A DNA stretch of 64,000 nt from Rhodanobacter sp. MP7CTX1 (GTDB lineage: Bacteria > Pseudomonadota > Gammaproteobacteria > Xanthomonadales > Rhodanobacteraceae): NCBI RefSeq assembly GCF_014205795.1, contig NZ_JACHCN010000001.1:487188-551187 (forward strand). Direction: 5' to 3'. A program made the translations under genes and the position numbers. Shown here one piece after another: positions 7,918-17,487 of this stretch (position 1 is the stretch's first letter; each line of letters starts with the position of its first letter). The notes beneath the pieces were generated by a model. That model saw only the letters and a list, made by a program, of their open reading frames with translations, did no database searches and was not told the origin of the DNA.

Positions 7918-9516
7918 ATGAGCCACATCGGAACGCCGCCATGCGACAACGGTAGGGTCTTGTCAGATGCTCCAGCCGTGCCCTGCTCAGTGGCTTCGCG
8001 CCGGTGGACACTGGTTGCTGCCGTGCTTGGGTCAAGCCTGGCGTTTGTTGATGGCACCGTTGTCAACGTAGCGCTTCCCGCCATTCAACGTGAGCTCAAC
8101 GCTGCAGTTTCCGACGCGCAGTGGGTGATGGAGGCTTATGCGCTCACGCTGGCCGCGTTACTTCTGGTAGGCGGTGCACTGGGCGATCGCTACGGAAGAC
8201 GGCTCATTTTCGTGATCGGGGTTTCGCTGTTTGCGATCGCATCGTTCACGTGTGCGCTTTCGGGCAGTGCACTGCAATTGATTGCTGCGCGTGCCGTTCA
8301 AGGTATCGGAGCAGCGCTGCTGATTCCCGGAAGCCTGGCCCTCGTGAGCTCGGCTTACCCCTTGGCCGAGCGCGGTGCGGCCATAGGGACCTGGTCAGCA
8401 TTCAGTGGCATCACCACGGCCATCGGTCCTGTCGTTGGGGGATACCTGGTGGAGCACTATTCCTGGAAGTGGGCGTTCCTCGTGAATCTTCCGGTCAGTT
8501 GTGTATTGCTCATCATTTGCCTGACGAAAGTTCCAGAGAGTCGAAACCGGGAAAACCAGAGCCCGGTTGACCTGAGAGGTGCTTTGCTGGCGATAGTCGC
8601 GCTGGGCGGCATCGTGTTCGCACTCATCGACGCGCCGAGCGGATGGTTTAGCGCTGCGGTGTTGATCGCAGGCGCTGCAGGAGTTATCGCGCTGGTACTT
8701 TTCTTCTGGGTTGAGGCGCATCAAGACTCTCCGATGCTTCCCTTGCGTTTGTTCCGCGAACGCAACTTCGCCGGCGCGAACCTTCTTACGTTTTTGCTTT
8801 ACGCCGCTTTGGGAGGAAGCCTGTTTTTTCTACCGCTCGACTTGATTCAGGTCCAGGGGTATGGCGCGACGGCGGCGGGCGCGGTCTTTATGCCCTTTAT
8901 CGTGATCATGTTCGTCCTGTCGCGGTGGGCCGGGCGATTGGTCGATGTGTTCGGTTCCAAACTCCCGCTGGTCGTTGGGCCCGTAGTGGCTTCGGTCGGC
9001 TTCGGGATGTTTGCATGGCCGACGATCAACCCCAATTATTGGGTCACGTTTTTCCCGGCGATATGTGTCCTGGGTCTGGGTATGAGCGTTACGATCGCGC
9101 CGTTGACGACCACCGTCATGAACTCGGTGGGCACCGATCTGGCGGGCACCGCTTCGGGTGTCAACAATGCGATGTCCCGCGTGGCCGGGCTACTCGCGAT
9201 TGCTGTGTTCGGTGTTGTTTTGACCCATCAATTCGACAATGCGCTGGCTACCGCGCTTGCCCACTCAGGGGTGGCCCCGGCTACCGTGGTCTCCATCCTG
9301 GCGGAACGCCAGAAGTTGGCAGGGATCGTCATACCCGCCCAGGTCTCATCCCAGGACACACTTGTACTGCGACGTGTTATCGGACTCTCCTTCGTCTCTG
9401 GATTTCGCTGGGTAATGACCATTTCCAGCGCGCTCGCACTTCTGAGCGCGATCAGCGCGTGGTTCTTGATAGACGGCAAGGGTGATACGGTCGGTTCGCC
9501 AGCGCCTCAACGATAG
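7918..9516 (+). CDS. DHA2-family MFS drug transporter (EmrB/QacA type)
   Basis: A proton-driven inner-membrane exporter of about 532 aa with roughly 14 hydrophobic segments. The DHA2 signature LAFVDGTVVNVALPAIQREL lies in the first membrane segment, and GDRYGRR is the loop 2-3 motif. The ATG at 7918 was chosen; an in-frame TTG at 7897 would add 7 residues. No adaptor (EmrA) or outer membrane factor is adjacent, so it probably works alone. It lies 111 bp after the GlxA-type regulator in the same direction. Confidence 0.93.
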   Translation: MSHIGTPPCDNGRVLSDAPAVPCSVASRRWTLVAAVLGSSLAFVDGTVVNVALPAIQRELNAAVSDAQWVMEAYALTLAALLLVGGALGDRYGRRLIFVIGVSLFAIASFTCALSGSALQLIAARAVQGIGAALLIPGSLALVSSAYPLAERGAAIGTWSAFSGITTAIGPVVGGYLVEHYSWKWAFLVNLPVSCVLLIICLTKVPESRNRENQSPVDLRGALLAIVALGGIVFALIDAPSGWFSAAVLIAGAAGVIALVLFFWVEAHQDSPMLPLRLFRERNFAGANLLTFLLYAALGGSLFFLPLDLIQVQGYGATAAGAVFMPFIVIMFVLSRWAGRLVDVFGSKLPLVVGPVVASVGFGMFAWPTINPNYWVTFFPAICVLGLGMSVTIAPLTTTVMNSVGTDLAGTASGVNNAMSRVAGLLAIAVFGVVLTHQFDNALATALAHSGVAPATVVSILAERQKLAGIVIPAQVSSQDTLVLRRVIGLSFVSGFRWVMTISSALALLSAISAWFLIDGKGDTVGSPAPQR

Positions 9517-9543
9517 TCCTATGATCGAGAGCGAATAACGCCC

Positions 9544-10116
9544 ATGTTGAAGATATCCTTGATGAAGCTAGGCATCGCCGTATCTCTGGCGTCGTGTCTC
9601 GTGTTTTCCGCTTGGGGCGCGCAAGCACCTTCCGCATCACTGAGCACGGGGTCCGTGCAGATTCTGGTCGCTGGAAGAGCCGCCACCACGTTCACCGAAA
9701 ACGATTTGGCGAATCTGCCACGCAGCAGCATCACGGCGGGTGTGCATGATGAGAAGCCGAGCCTGTGGGAAGGCGTTGCACTTGCCGAGCTTTTGCGGCG
9801 TGCCGGCGCGCCGACGGACAAGCCATTGCGGGGACGCGAAATGGCCAAGTTCGTTCGTGTCACGGCTGCCGATGGCTACCAGGTGGTCTTCAGTCTGACC
9901 GAGTTGGACGCGGCGTTCGGCGATCGCCATGTGTTGTTGGTCGACCGACAGGATGGCCATCCGTTATCCCGGAAAGACGGGCCATTTCGGCTTGTTGTGG
10001 AAGGGGACAAGCGGCCGGCCCGATGGGTGCGGGAGGTCGAAACCATCGAGATCGTGGATGGTTCATCCGGGCTGGATCGTACCTCGGCTCGTACAGAGAC
10101 TGACTCCGGCAAATAA
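9544..10116 (+). CDS. Exported molybdopterin-binding-fold protein without the Mo-ligand cysteine
   Basis: The 190-aa protein has an N-terminal signal peptide (about residues 1-26). The mature domain (LANLPRSSI, GVALAELLRRAGAP, FSLTELDAAFGDR, PFRLVVEGDKRPARWVREVETIEI) matches the oxidoreductase molybdopterin-binding fold seen in sulfite-oxidase-like proteins. The mature region contains no cysteine, so the metal ligand is missing. It may be a non-catalytic relative. It is convergent with the catalytic-type homologue at 10162-10917. Confidence 0.8.
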   Translation: MLKISLMKLGIAVSLASCLVFSAWGAQAPSASLSTGSVQILVAGRAATTFTENDLANLPRSSITAGVHDEKPSLWEGVALAELLRRAGAPTDKPLRGREMAKFVRVTAADGYQVVFSLTELDAAFGDRHVLLVDRQDGHPLSRKDGPFRLVVEGDKRPARWVREVETIEIVDGSSGLDRTSARTETDSGK

Positions 10117-10161
10117 GCATGCATCGCGAGGACGCTTGGCGCATTCAGCGAACCGACCTGA

Positions 10162-10917
10162 TCAGATGCCGGCGTACCACTCGTAACCCTGATCTTCCCA
10201 GTAGCCACCCTTGCCGTCGCCGATCGCGTCGAAGGACTTGACCAGCTCGATCCGGCTGAGATATTTCGCCTGCTTGTAGCCGAGCTGGCGGCCGAGACGT
10301 AGACGCAGAGGCGCCCCGTAGGGTACCGGCAAAGGCTGGTCGTTCAAGGCAAACGCCAGCAGCGTCTGCGGATGTCTCGCTTCGCCGATGTCCACGCTTT
10401 CGTAATACGGCACGCCCACGTCCATTTCGTCGAAGCAATGAAATACGACGAACCGTGCCTGCGGATCGACCCCGACATGGTCGAGCACGGCCGACAACAG
10501 CGTGCCCTGCCATTTGCCGATGGCGCTCCAGCCTTCCACGCAATCGTGCCTGGTAATCTGCGTGCGCGTGTCGAGTTTTTTCAGGTCGTCGATCGATAGC
10601 CGGGTCGGCCGGTTGACCAGGCCGTCAATCTGCAACGTGTAGTCGCGAAACTGGTTTGCCATCAGCGCCCGGTAGGCAGGCGTGCCGGGTTGCGTGGTGC
10701 CATTGGCGTGAAACACAGGAGAGATATCCGCCTCGGAATATTCCTTCGCCATGCTGCTGGACGGCGCCAGCAACGCCTGTACGCGACGGTTCAATCCCTC
10801 GGCGCTGCCAAGTACCCGGGTTCCCCAGCCGCTCTGGGAGATCCGGTCACAGCCAGCGACAAGGATGCCGGCCGTACCCATGATGGCCATGCGCAGGAAC
10901 GATCGACGATCAGTCAT
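10162..10917 (-). CDS. Tat-exported molybdopterin-dependent oxidoreductase lipoprotein (MsrP/YedY-like)
   Basis: The protein (251 aa) is a sulfite-oxidase-fold enzyme. The Cys in RHDCVEGWSAIGKW is the expected molybdenum ligand. The chosen start gives MTDRRSFLRMAIMGTAGILVAGC, a twin-arginine signal (RRSFL) followed by a lipobox, so the folded enzyme should be exported and lipid-anchored. A longer upstream frame lacks a sensible signal. Its start overlaps the end of the cytochrome b gene by 8 bp, so that cytochrome is the probable electron donor or acceptor. Substrate is unknown; MsrP-like sulfoxide reduction is one possibility. Confidence 0.9.
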   Translation of the reverse strand: MTDRRSFLRMAIMGTAGILVAGCDRISQSGWGTRVLGSAEGLNRRVQALLAPSSSMAKEYSEADISPVFHANGTTQPGTPAYRALMANQFRDYTLQIDGLVNRPTRLSIDDLKKLDTRTQITRHDCVEGWSAIGKWQGTLLSAVLDHVGVDPQARFVVFHCFDEMDVGVPYYESVDIGEARHPQTLLAFALNDQPLPVPYGAPLRLRLGRQLGYKQAKYLSRIELVKSFDAIGDGKGGYWEDQGYEWYAGI

Positions 10918-11896
10918 GGGGACGCTCCTCGGTGGCGGCTGGCGCGTCCGGTGTGACTTCATCAACCTCGTGCGTATCGACCCTTGCGGTTTCGACTTCG
11001 GCAGGGTGAATCCGGACAGTGTCAGCTTCCCCCGAATCAATCCTGTAGTAGCCGGTGATCATGCCGCGCAGCTGATTGAAAACCCCGCTGATCAGCACCT
11101 CGAATAAATGAATCAGCACGAACGCGACGAACGCCCAGGCGATGATGAAGTGGATGGTTCGCGCGGACTGGCGACCACCGACAGCTTCGACCAACGGCGA
11201 GAGCACGGCATCCATCCGCGGCGACATCGCCAGGCCCATCAGCACGATGCCCACGCCGAATACGAAGATCACGGTGAGGTAGGCGAGTCGCTGCAAAATG
11301 TTGTAGCGCAACGCTTCCGCGCCGTGGGGATGCTTGAAGCGGATGTGCTCGATGATGGAGCGGCCGATGCCCCGCCAGTCGGCACCGGTGGGCCACAGAT
11401 CGTGCTGCAGGTGCCGTTTGGCGAGGGAGTAGCCGACGTAGCAAAGGCCGTTGAGCACGAACACCCAGGCAAAGAAGAAGTGCCAGCGTCGTCCCATCGC
11501 CAGCCAGCCCGGCCCCGGCACGGTGATCCAGGAGGGAAAACCACGCACTGTCGGCATGCCATTACCATCTTTGGAGACGCCCAGCACGCCTGTGGTGGTG
11601 AATTCGTGGTGGCCAATGCGGGTGGTGCCGACAAGGCTGCCCGTTGCGTCCTGATGCGCGGCCAGCGACAGGATTTCCTTGCCCTTGTCGGATCGATTGC
11701 CCCAATAGAGATTCGGATGCGCGTTGAAGATCTGCAGACCGCTGAAGAACATCAGCGTCAGTGCGATCACGTTGATCCAGTGCATGATCCGGATCGGCAG
11801 GGCATGCCGGTAGACCACCTGACGAGATGATGCACGTGGTTCGGGTGTCGGCGCGTCAATGTCGGCGACAGTCAGGCTTTCCGTATTCACGACCAT
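10910..11896 (-). CDS. Cytochrome b561-domain membrane protein, partner of the Mo oxidoreductase
   Basis: The 328-aa inner-membrane protein has several hydrophobic segments with histidines placed for b-heme binding (RHALPIRIMHWIN, GRRWHFFFAWVFVLNG, ARTIHFIIAWAFVAFVLIHLFEV). It resembles the b-type cytochrome subunits of hydrogenases and formate dehydrogenases. A hydrophilic tail of about 45 residues follows the last helix. The ATG at 11896 was preferred over one at 11989, which would add an implausible leader. It is translationally coupled to the downstream oxidoreductase and should link it to the quinone pool. Confidence 0.88.
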   Translation of the reverse strand: MVVNTESLTVADIDAPTPEPRASSRQVVYRHALPIRIMHWINVIALTLMFFSGLQIFNAHPNLYWGNRSDKGKEILSLAAHQDATGSLVGTTRIGHHEFTTTGVLGVSKDGNGMPTVRGFPSWITVPGPGWLAMGRRWHFFFAWVFVLNGLCYVGYSLAKRHLQHDLWPTGADWRGIGRSIIEHIRFKHPHGAEALRYNILQRLAYLTVIFVFGVGIVLMGLAMSPRMDAVLSPLVEAVGGRQSARTIHFIIAWAFVAFVLIHLFEVLISGVFNQLRGMITGYYRIDSGEADTVRIHPAEVETARVDTHEVDEVTPDAPAATEERPHD

Positions 11897-12324
11897 GTAC
11901 CCCGGCGAAGCAAACGGAACAGATTGGCCATCGAAGCATTGTACTCGCGCTTTACAGTCACCAAGACAACCTCCCGCTGAAATCCCCATAGGCCTGCTTT
12001 CAATTGCGGACGTACCGAAGATGACTATCGGTCAGTCTCATTCGATCCTGCCACAATGACTTCGCTGCCATAGTGATTGCGGTTACCTGCCCGGCATAGG
12101 CAGCTATCAGGCCGAGTACCCGTTCGCAGGCCAGTGACCTTGGCCGCATGCCCTTGACCACAGTCGAAGTCGTTACGCTATGGAGATCAAGAACACCATG
12201 AATCCAAACGCGGGACCTGGACGTACCTAAGAGTGACCCTCGCCGTTGAATCGTTCGGCTCACTCGCCTCATCTCGAGTAGGTGATCCTGGTTGGATACA
12301 TCCCGTTCCCGTCTAAGTCACTTC
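11897..12324. other. Intergenic region between divergent cytochrome b and TonB receptor genes
   Basis: This 428-bp stretch separates the two divergent genes and must hold promoters for both. I see no convincing reading frame, terminator or palindrome in it. Confidence 0.5.
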
Positions 12325-14481
12325 ATGCAGCGGCCCGCATGGCTGTTCTTCTGCGTGTTATTTACGACGCCCATCGCCCGGGCACAGCCATCGGATTCGC
12401 CCCTGGCAGCAGGCGCCCCCGCGAGTGCCGCGTCCGCGAGCACCTTGCCAGCGGTGGTGGTCACCGGGCACTACGAGAACGGTGTGGGAACGTCCAGCGC
12501 AGCCTCGCAGGGCGTGATTCTTGGTTCGTTGCTCCAGGACATTCCGCTACTTCGACCAGGCCAGGTGCTGGAAGCCATCCCCGGCATGGTGGTCACTCAG
12601 CATTCGGGCGACGGCAAGGCGAATCAGTATTTTCTGCGCGGCTACAATCTGGATCACGGCACGGATTTTGCCTCCAGTGTCGATGGTGTTCCGGTCAACA
12701 TGCCCACGAACGCGCACGGGCAGGGCTATACCGACCTGAACTTCCTGACCCCCGAATTGGTACAGCAGATCGATTATCGGAAGGGCACGTATTTTGCCGA
12801 GAACGGTGACTTCTCCGCGGCTGGCTCCGCCGACATTTACTACCGAAATAGCCTGAGCAATCCATTTGCCCAACTGACAGTGGGTAGCTATGACTACCGC
12901 CGAGTCCTGCTCGCGGGTTCCTTCCCCGTGTTCTCGTCCGATAAGAGGAGCAATTCCGGCTCGGCTGCTTTTTCGGGTTCCCACGGGCCAACCCTGCTCG
13001 CGGCGGTAGAGGGGCTCGAAGAGAACGGGCCCTGGAAGTCGCCTGAGGACATGCGCAAGATCAATGGCTTCCTGCGCCTGAGCGATGGCGATACATCGCG
13101 TGGCTGGTCGGTCGATGCCAACGTCTACGACGCGCACTGGAATTCCACGGACCAGGTGCCTCTGGCGTTGATCCAGTCCGGCCAGCTTTGCCGGTTCTGT
13201 GCCCTCGACCCCACGGACGGTGGCGATACCGCACGCGACATTCTTTCCGGCGAATGGCATACGCACGACGCCAAAGGCTACACCACGATTTCGGCGTATC
13301 TGGAACACTACCGATTGCAGCTGTTTTCCAATTTCACCTTCTTCGAATTGCGCCCGAACACGGGTGACCAATTCGAGCAGGAGGAAGCACGCAATATGCT
13401 GGGCACGAAAATCGCCCATGGTTGGTTGCACAGCCTGTTCGGTCATGATTCGACGACTGAAGCCGGCGTACAGGTGCGGCGGGACTATATCCATGTCGGC
13501 CTGTTCGATACGCAGGCCCGCGTTCCGTTCCAGACCGTAGATGACAATCTGGTCGGCGAGACTGAAGCGGCGATGTATGTGGAAAACACCACGATATGGA
13601 GCAACTGGTTCCGCAGCCTGCTAGGTGTGCGTGAGGACAGCCTCCAGATGGGTCTGACCTCGCTGGCACTCGCGCAAAACAGTGGCAGTGCGTCAGCCAG
13701 CAGGACGTCTCCGAAGTTGTCCCTGATCTTCGGCCCCTGGGATAAAACAGAATTCTTCGTGGATGCGGGCGACGGCTTTCACAGCAACGATGCGCGCGGC
13801 GTCATTTACAAGATTGATCCCACCACCGGCGGTCCGGCTTCGCCCGTGCCACCTTTGGTCGGTGCTTTTGGCCAGGAGATTGGCGTGAGGACGGAAATCA
13901 TTCCCGGACTGCAAAGCTCGCTGGCGCTTTGGCGTTTGAGTAGCGAGTCCGAACTCATCTACAACGCAGATTCGGATATCGGTAGCACGACGCCCAATGG
14001 CGCAAGCAAACGCGAGGGCGTTGAATGGAACAATCACCTTGTGTTGAACAACTGGCTTCTGTTCGATGCCGACCTGGCTTATACCCACGCGCGCTATGCC
14101 CATCAGAACGAAAATGGGCAACAGGGCAATGCCATTCCCAACGCCGTACCGAAAGTCGCCTCGGTGGGACTGAGCGTGCATGACGTCGATGGCTGGTCGG
14201 GAGATGTGAAGCTGCGCTACATCGGAAAATATCCGCTGTCGCAGGATGGCACCCTGATGGGGCCGCCCTCCGTGGTGACGGACATGCGTGTACAACGTGC
14301 ACTGACGCCACGCATTTCGCTATCGCTGGACGTACTGAACTTGTTTGATCGCAAGTATTACGATATCGCTTACGAGCAAGACTATCGGGTTTCACCGAAT
14401 AGCCCGATCGTGCCCGACGGCATGACGGTCCATCCTGGCGAGCCACGTGAGTTCCGTCTTACGCTGAACCTGAAGCTCTAG
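12325..14481 (+). CDS. TonB-dependent outer membrane receptor
   Basis: The 718-aa outer-membrane transporter has a signal peptide (MQRPAWLFFCVLFTTPIARA), a TonB-box-like VVVTG region and a plug domain (about 40-165, including VLEAIPGMVVTQHSG and YFLRGYNLDHGTDFASSVDG). A beta-barrel ends in the aromatic-poor but family-typical REFRLTLNLKL. ATG 12325 was chosen because an upstream TTG (12292) does not improve the signal peptide. The substrate is unknown; metals or catecholate chelates are usual. The downstream HupE-like gene hints at a metal. Confidence 0.93.
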   Translation: MQRPAWLFFCVLFTTPIARAQPSDSPLAAGAPASAASASTLPAVVVTGHYENGVGTSSAASQGVILGSLLQDIPLLRPGQVLEAIPGMVVTQHSGDGKANQYFLRGYNLDHGTDFASSVDGVPVNMPTNAHGQGYTDLNFLTPELVQQIDYRKGTYFAENGDFSAAGSADIYYRNSLSNPFAQLTVGSYDYRRVLLAGSFPVFSSDKRSNSGSAAFSGSHGPTLLAAVEGLEENGPWKSPEDMRKINGFLRLSDGDTSRGWSVDANVYDAHWNSTDQVPLALIQSGQLCRFCALDPTDGGDTARDILSGEWHTHDAKGYTTISAYLEHYRLQLFSNFTFFELRPNTGDQFEQEEARNMLGTKIAHGWLHSLFGHDSTTEAGVQVRRDYIHVGLFDTQARVPFQTVDDNLVGETEAAMYVENTTIWSNWFRSLLGVREDSLQMGLTSLALAQNSGSASASRTSPKLSLIFGPWDKTEFFVDAGDGFHSNDARGVIYKIDPTTGGPASPVPPLVGAFGQEIGVRTEIIPGLQSSLALWRLSSESELIYNADSDIGSTTPNGASKREGVEWNNHLVLNNWLLFDADLAYTHARYAHQNENGQQGNAIPNAVPKVASVGLSVHDVDGWSGDVKLRYIGKYPLSQDGTLMGPPSVVTDMRVQRALTPRISLSLDVLNLFDRKYYDIAYEQDYRVSPNSPIVPDGMTVHPGEPREFRLTLNLKL

Positions 14482-14532
14482 TCGCCGCCTGCCGGCATGA
14501 CGATACGCACATCTGATACGGGCGCTGAATCC

Positions 14533-14883
14533 ATGCTCTGGATCATCACGAAATATCTGTTGACCGCGGCGATTGTCGTCGCCGTATCCGAGCTGGCAAA
14601 GCGCAGCGATCGCCTGGGCGCCTTGCTCGCCTCGCTGCCACTGGTCACGTTGTTGGCGCTGACCTGGTTGCATATTGAAAAGCAGCCTGCCGACAAGATT
14701 GCGAATCACGCGTGGTATATGTTCTGGTACGTCCTGCCCACGCTACCCATGTTTCTGGCCTTTCCGCGCTTGTTCGCCCGATTTGGCTTCTGGCCGGCTC
14801 TGGCTATGTGCGCGATATTGACGATCGTCTGCTTTGGCGCGTTTGCATTCGTCGTCAAGCCATTCGGCATCAAGTTGCTCTGA
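14533..14883 (+). CDS. DUF3147 family membrane protein
   Basis: The 116-aa protein is almost entirely hydrophobic, with about four membrane segments separated by short loops such as KRSDRLGALLASLPLV. The pattern matches DUF3147, inner membrane proteins of unknown function. ATG 14533 was preferred over an upstream ATG at 14497 because it opens directly into the first helix. It lies 51 bp downstream of the TonB receptor on the same strand, so co-transcription is likely. Confidence 0.8.
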   Translation: MLWIITKYLLTAAIVVAVSELAKRSDRLGALLASLPLVTLLALTWLHIEKQPADKIANHAWYMFWYVLPTLPMFLAFPRLFARFGFWPALAMCAILTIVCFGAFAFVVKPFGIKLL

Positions 14884-14911
14884 GTCCAACTTTCGGGCGG
14901 AGCCGGCGACC

Positions 14912-16171
14912 TCAGCTTGGAATGATCGCGCTGAAGCCTGGAATCAGGATATCGAAGGCTCGCTGCACGAGCCAGCCGGTCGCGAGGGCGATGATCAGGA
15001 ACGAGCCCCAGCGCAACAGCACCACTTGATAGAACCATGTCTTGCGCAGCAGGTAGGCCAGCGGCAGGAAGGCAAGCACGATCGCCTCCTGGCCGATCTC
15101 CACGCCGACACTGAAACCGCCGAGCGACGCTGCCATGGCTCCGGCTGGCAACTGCAATCCGGCCAGGGCGCTGGCGAAACCCAGGCCGTGAATGAAGCCG
15201 AAGGCAAACGCAATCAGCCAGACTCGCTTGTGCACAAGGGGATAGACATTGTTCAACGCTGCGACCATCACCGACAGCGCGATACCGGATTCCACCAGCC
15301 GGCTGGGCAGGTGCACGAAACCCAGCACCGCCAGCGATAGAGTCACCGAATGTGACAGGCTGAACGCGGATACGATCTTGATCACATCCAGGCACGCCGG
15401 CCAGAACCGCGACGTTGGTTCCCAGCCATAGCGAGGGTGCTGGGTAGCAACCGCCATCAGCGCGCCGCTGCTTTCCGCCAATGCTGCTCCAACCCGCCAT
15501 CCATTGCCGTGCGGCGGTAGGCGGCGCCTGATCAGCACAGCTGGCAACAGCAGCGACAGCAGAAACAGGATGTGATCGACTCCCGTCCAGATATGCCAGA
15601 TACCGTCGGTAACAAAGCTCTTGAATTCCCCCCAGCGATCCGGTTCGCGCAAGTCGAGGCTTGCCACGGGGTTGCTCGGCCCCAATACCGCACCGGCGAT
15701 CTTGTCGCCCGAGCGGAGGGTGATAATGCCCCGGTGATAGGGGTCGAGGTCGTACATCAAGCGATAGACAACGGTGACCTTGCTGGGAATGTTCTTGTCG
15801 CAGACGGCATCGAACAGGATGACCGCATAAGCGCCATCCGTATGCTCGTCGACCTTCTGACCGCTGGGCTGCATGGCACACGTCAGGCCATCGCCTTTGA
15901 CCTCAAGGCGGGATAGCGCGTAGTCCTCGATGGCCTTGCGCTGCGTCTGAACCTCGCCCCAGGTGATCGCACCATCGTGATTGGCGTCGATACCGATCGC
16001 AAAATCGAGATCGCGCAAGGCAATATCCCATTGGCCGTGCATCACATGGTCGTTGGTGGCATCGGTGCGCAACGTCAGATAGGCATCACTTTCCTTGTGT
16101 GCCAGCGCGCTCAGCGGAGTCAGGCCGAGGGCTAGGGCGCAAAGTGCAATGAGCAAACGGCGAATGCTCAT
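14912..16171 (-). CDS. HupE/UreJ family membrane protein with EF-hand-like loop
   Basis: The 419-aa protein has a signal peptide (about 1-24, ending SALA), a periplasmic domain (about 25-190) and a C-terminal HupE/UreJ_2 membrane domain with six or seven helices carrying histidines (WTGVDHILFLLSLLLP, FSLSHSVTL, FGFIHGLGFASAL). HupE/UreJ relatives are metal (Ni or Co) permeases. The periplasmic part holds DANHDGAITWGE, a near-consensus EF-hand calcium loop. The start overlaps the TPR gene stop (ATGA), so the pair is coupled. Substrate is inference. Confidence 0.87.
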   Translation of the reverse strand: MSIRRLLIALCALALGLTPLSALAHKESDAYLTLRTDATNDHVMHGQWDIALRDLDFAIGIDANHDGAITWGEVQTQRKAIEDYALSRLEVKGDGLTCAMQPSGQKVDEHTDGAYAVILFDAVCDKNIPSKVTVVYRLMYDLDPYHRGIITLRSGDKIAGAVLGPSNPVASLDLREPDRWGEFKSFVTDGIWHIWTGVDHILFLLSLLLPAVLIRRRLPPHGNGWRVGAALAESSGALMAVATQHPRYGWEPTSRFWPACLDVIKIVSAFSLSHSVTLSLAVLGFVHLPSRLVESGIALSVMVAALNNVYPLVHKRVWLIAFAFGFIHGLGFASALAGLQLPAGAMAASLGGFSVGVEIGQEAIVLAFLPLAYLLRKTWFYQVVLLRWGSFLIIALATGWLVQRAFDILIPGFSAIIPS

Positions 16172-17484
16172 GGGCCATTTCCCTTCGGCTTCGATGTCGC
16201 GACGGGCGCCGCGATCGACGGCGCTTCCTGCAACTGTGCAATCAGTGGATTGATGGTCACGTCATCGAGATGCGTGCGGGCAACGAAATCGAGCACAGGT
16301 GTCGCCGCCGATGGATCATGAGTGGCGAGTGCCGCCTCAAGATACACACGCACGTCCTTGGGCGATCGCTGTACCTTCCAGTCCTGCTGCGCCAGGTCGA
16401 GCGCAGCTTTTGGATCATGCAGGACATGTAGCATGTAACTGGATTGCTCGCGCATGAAAACGTGGTCACCGCGTTGCGCCATGGATTGGAACCGGGCGTT
16501 CATCTCGGCGACATCGATGCGGGTTCGCGGCAAGCCCAAGGCATTTTCGGCCGATACCCATACCAGGAACGACGTATCGGACTGGATGTCGCCGCTGACC
16601 AGGTTGATGGCGTCCCGTGGCCGCCCCTGGTCGAGCAGGAATTCGCCGTAGTCGGCGAGCAGAAAATTATCGCCCGGTGTCATTTGCAGGGCAGTCTTGA
16701 AGTGGGCGTCGGCCGCATCCGGCTTGCCCATGCGTGCAGCGGTATCGGCCATGAGGCCTTCTACCCACGCCCGTATGGCGACCGGTGCCTTGGGGCCCGG
16801 ATCCTCGACCATCGACATCAGCGCGTAGGCCTGCGGGGCGTGCCCGGTGAGCGAACGCAGAGATGCGGTACACACGATGCCCATGAAATCGCTGCTGGCA
16901 TTGGCCAGATGTACGCAGGCGTCATTGGCCAGCGCGTCATCTCCCTGCACCATGCCAATCGTGGCCAGCGTCAGCCAGGCCTGGGCGTTGCCGGGGTCGC
17001 GTTTGAGGACCTGCATCAATTCCTCGCGCGATGCATGAAAAGAGTGCCGGCTTTGCTGGATCGTTGCATGCACCAACAACACAGGAATGGGTGGTTCCGG
17101 TTGTTCCATGCCCGGTTCGATCACTGCCATTGCGCGACCCAGAAAACGCGAGTCACCGGTGGACCGCCCGTAGTCGATGTAGGCGAGCGCCAAGGCCACC
17201 GCCTTGCTCATATCGGTCGGATGTTGCCTGAAGTCGTTGCGCAGCTGATTGAAGCGGCGCACCCGCGGGTCAGTGGTCGGCGGAACGAGTTGTAGCACCA
17301 CGGACGCGTTGGCGGGTGTGTACGGCGTGGTCTGATCGGCCTGCACGACGCTGGCGGTCAGGAATAGGGCCAGGGCAACGAAGAAACGTAGCGCACCGCA
17401 ACAGCCGTTGCGGTGCGCTACCCCAGAGTCACCTCTGCGTTCATCGGGGCTCATGCGATGGAGTTGAAGGCGGCCCATGGCCAT
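16168..17484 (-). CDS. Exported tetratricopeptide repeat protein
   Basis: The product (about 438 aa) has a hydrophobic signal segment (RFFVALALFLTASVVQA) and then helical repeats of TPR type, clearest in NAQAWLTLATIGMVQGDDALA and the following 34-residue units. The start is uncertain: ATGs at 17484, 17478 and 17454 are all in frame and none has a good ribosome site; 17454 gives the shortest leader. It lies 3 bp after the DUF4331 gene and overlaps the HupE-like gene. TPR domains mediate protein contacts, so a scaffold role for the cluster is plausible. Confidence 0.85.
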   Translation of the reverse strand: MAMGRLQLHRMSPDERRGDSGVAHRNGCCGALRFFVALALFLTASVVQADQTTPYTPANASVVLQLVPPTTDPRVRRFNQLRNDFRQHPTDMSKAVALALAYIDYGRSTGDSRFLGRAMAVIEPGMEQPEPPIPVLLVHATIQQSRHSFHASREELMQVLKRDPGNAQAWLTLATIGMVQGDDALANDACVHLANASSDFMGIVCTASLRSLTGHAPQAYALMSMVEDPGPKAPVAIRAWVEGLMADTAARMGKPDAADAHFKTALQMTPGDNFLLADYGEFLLDQGRPRDAINLVSGDIQSDTSFLVWVSAENALGLPRTRIDVAEMNARFQSMAQRGDHVFMREQSSYMLHVLHDPKAALDLAQQDWKVQRSPKDVRVYLEAALATHDPSAATPVLDFVARTHLDDVTINPLIAQLQEAPSIAAPVATSKPKGNGP

Positions 17485-17487
17485 CAC

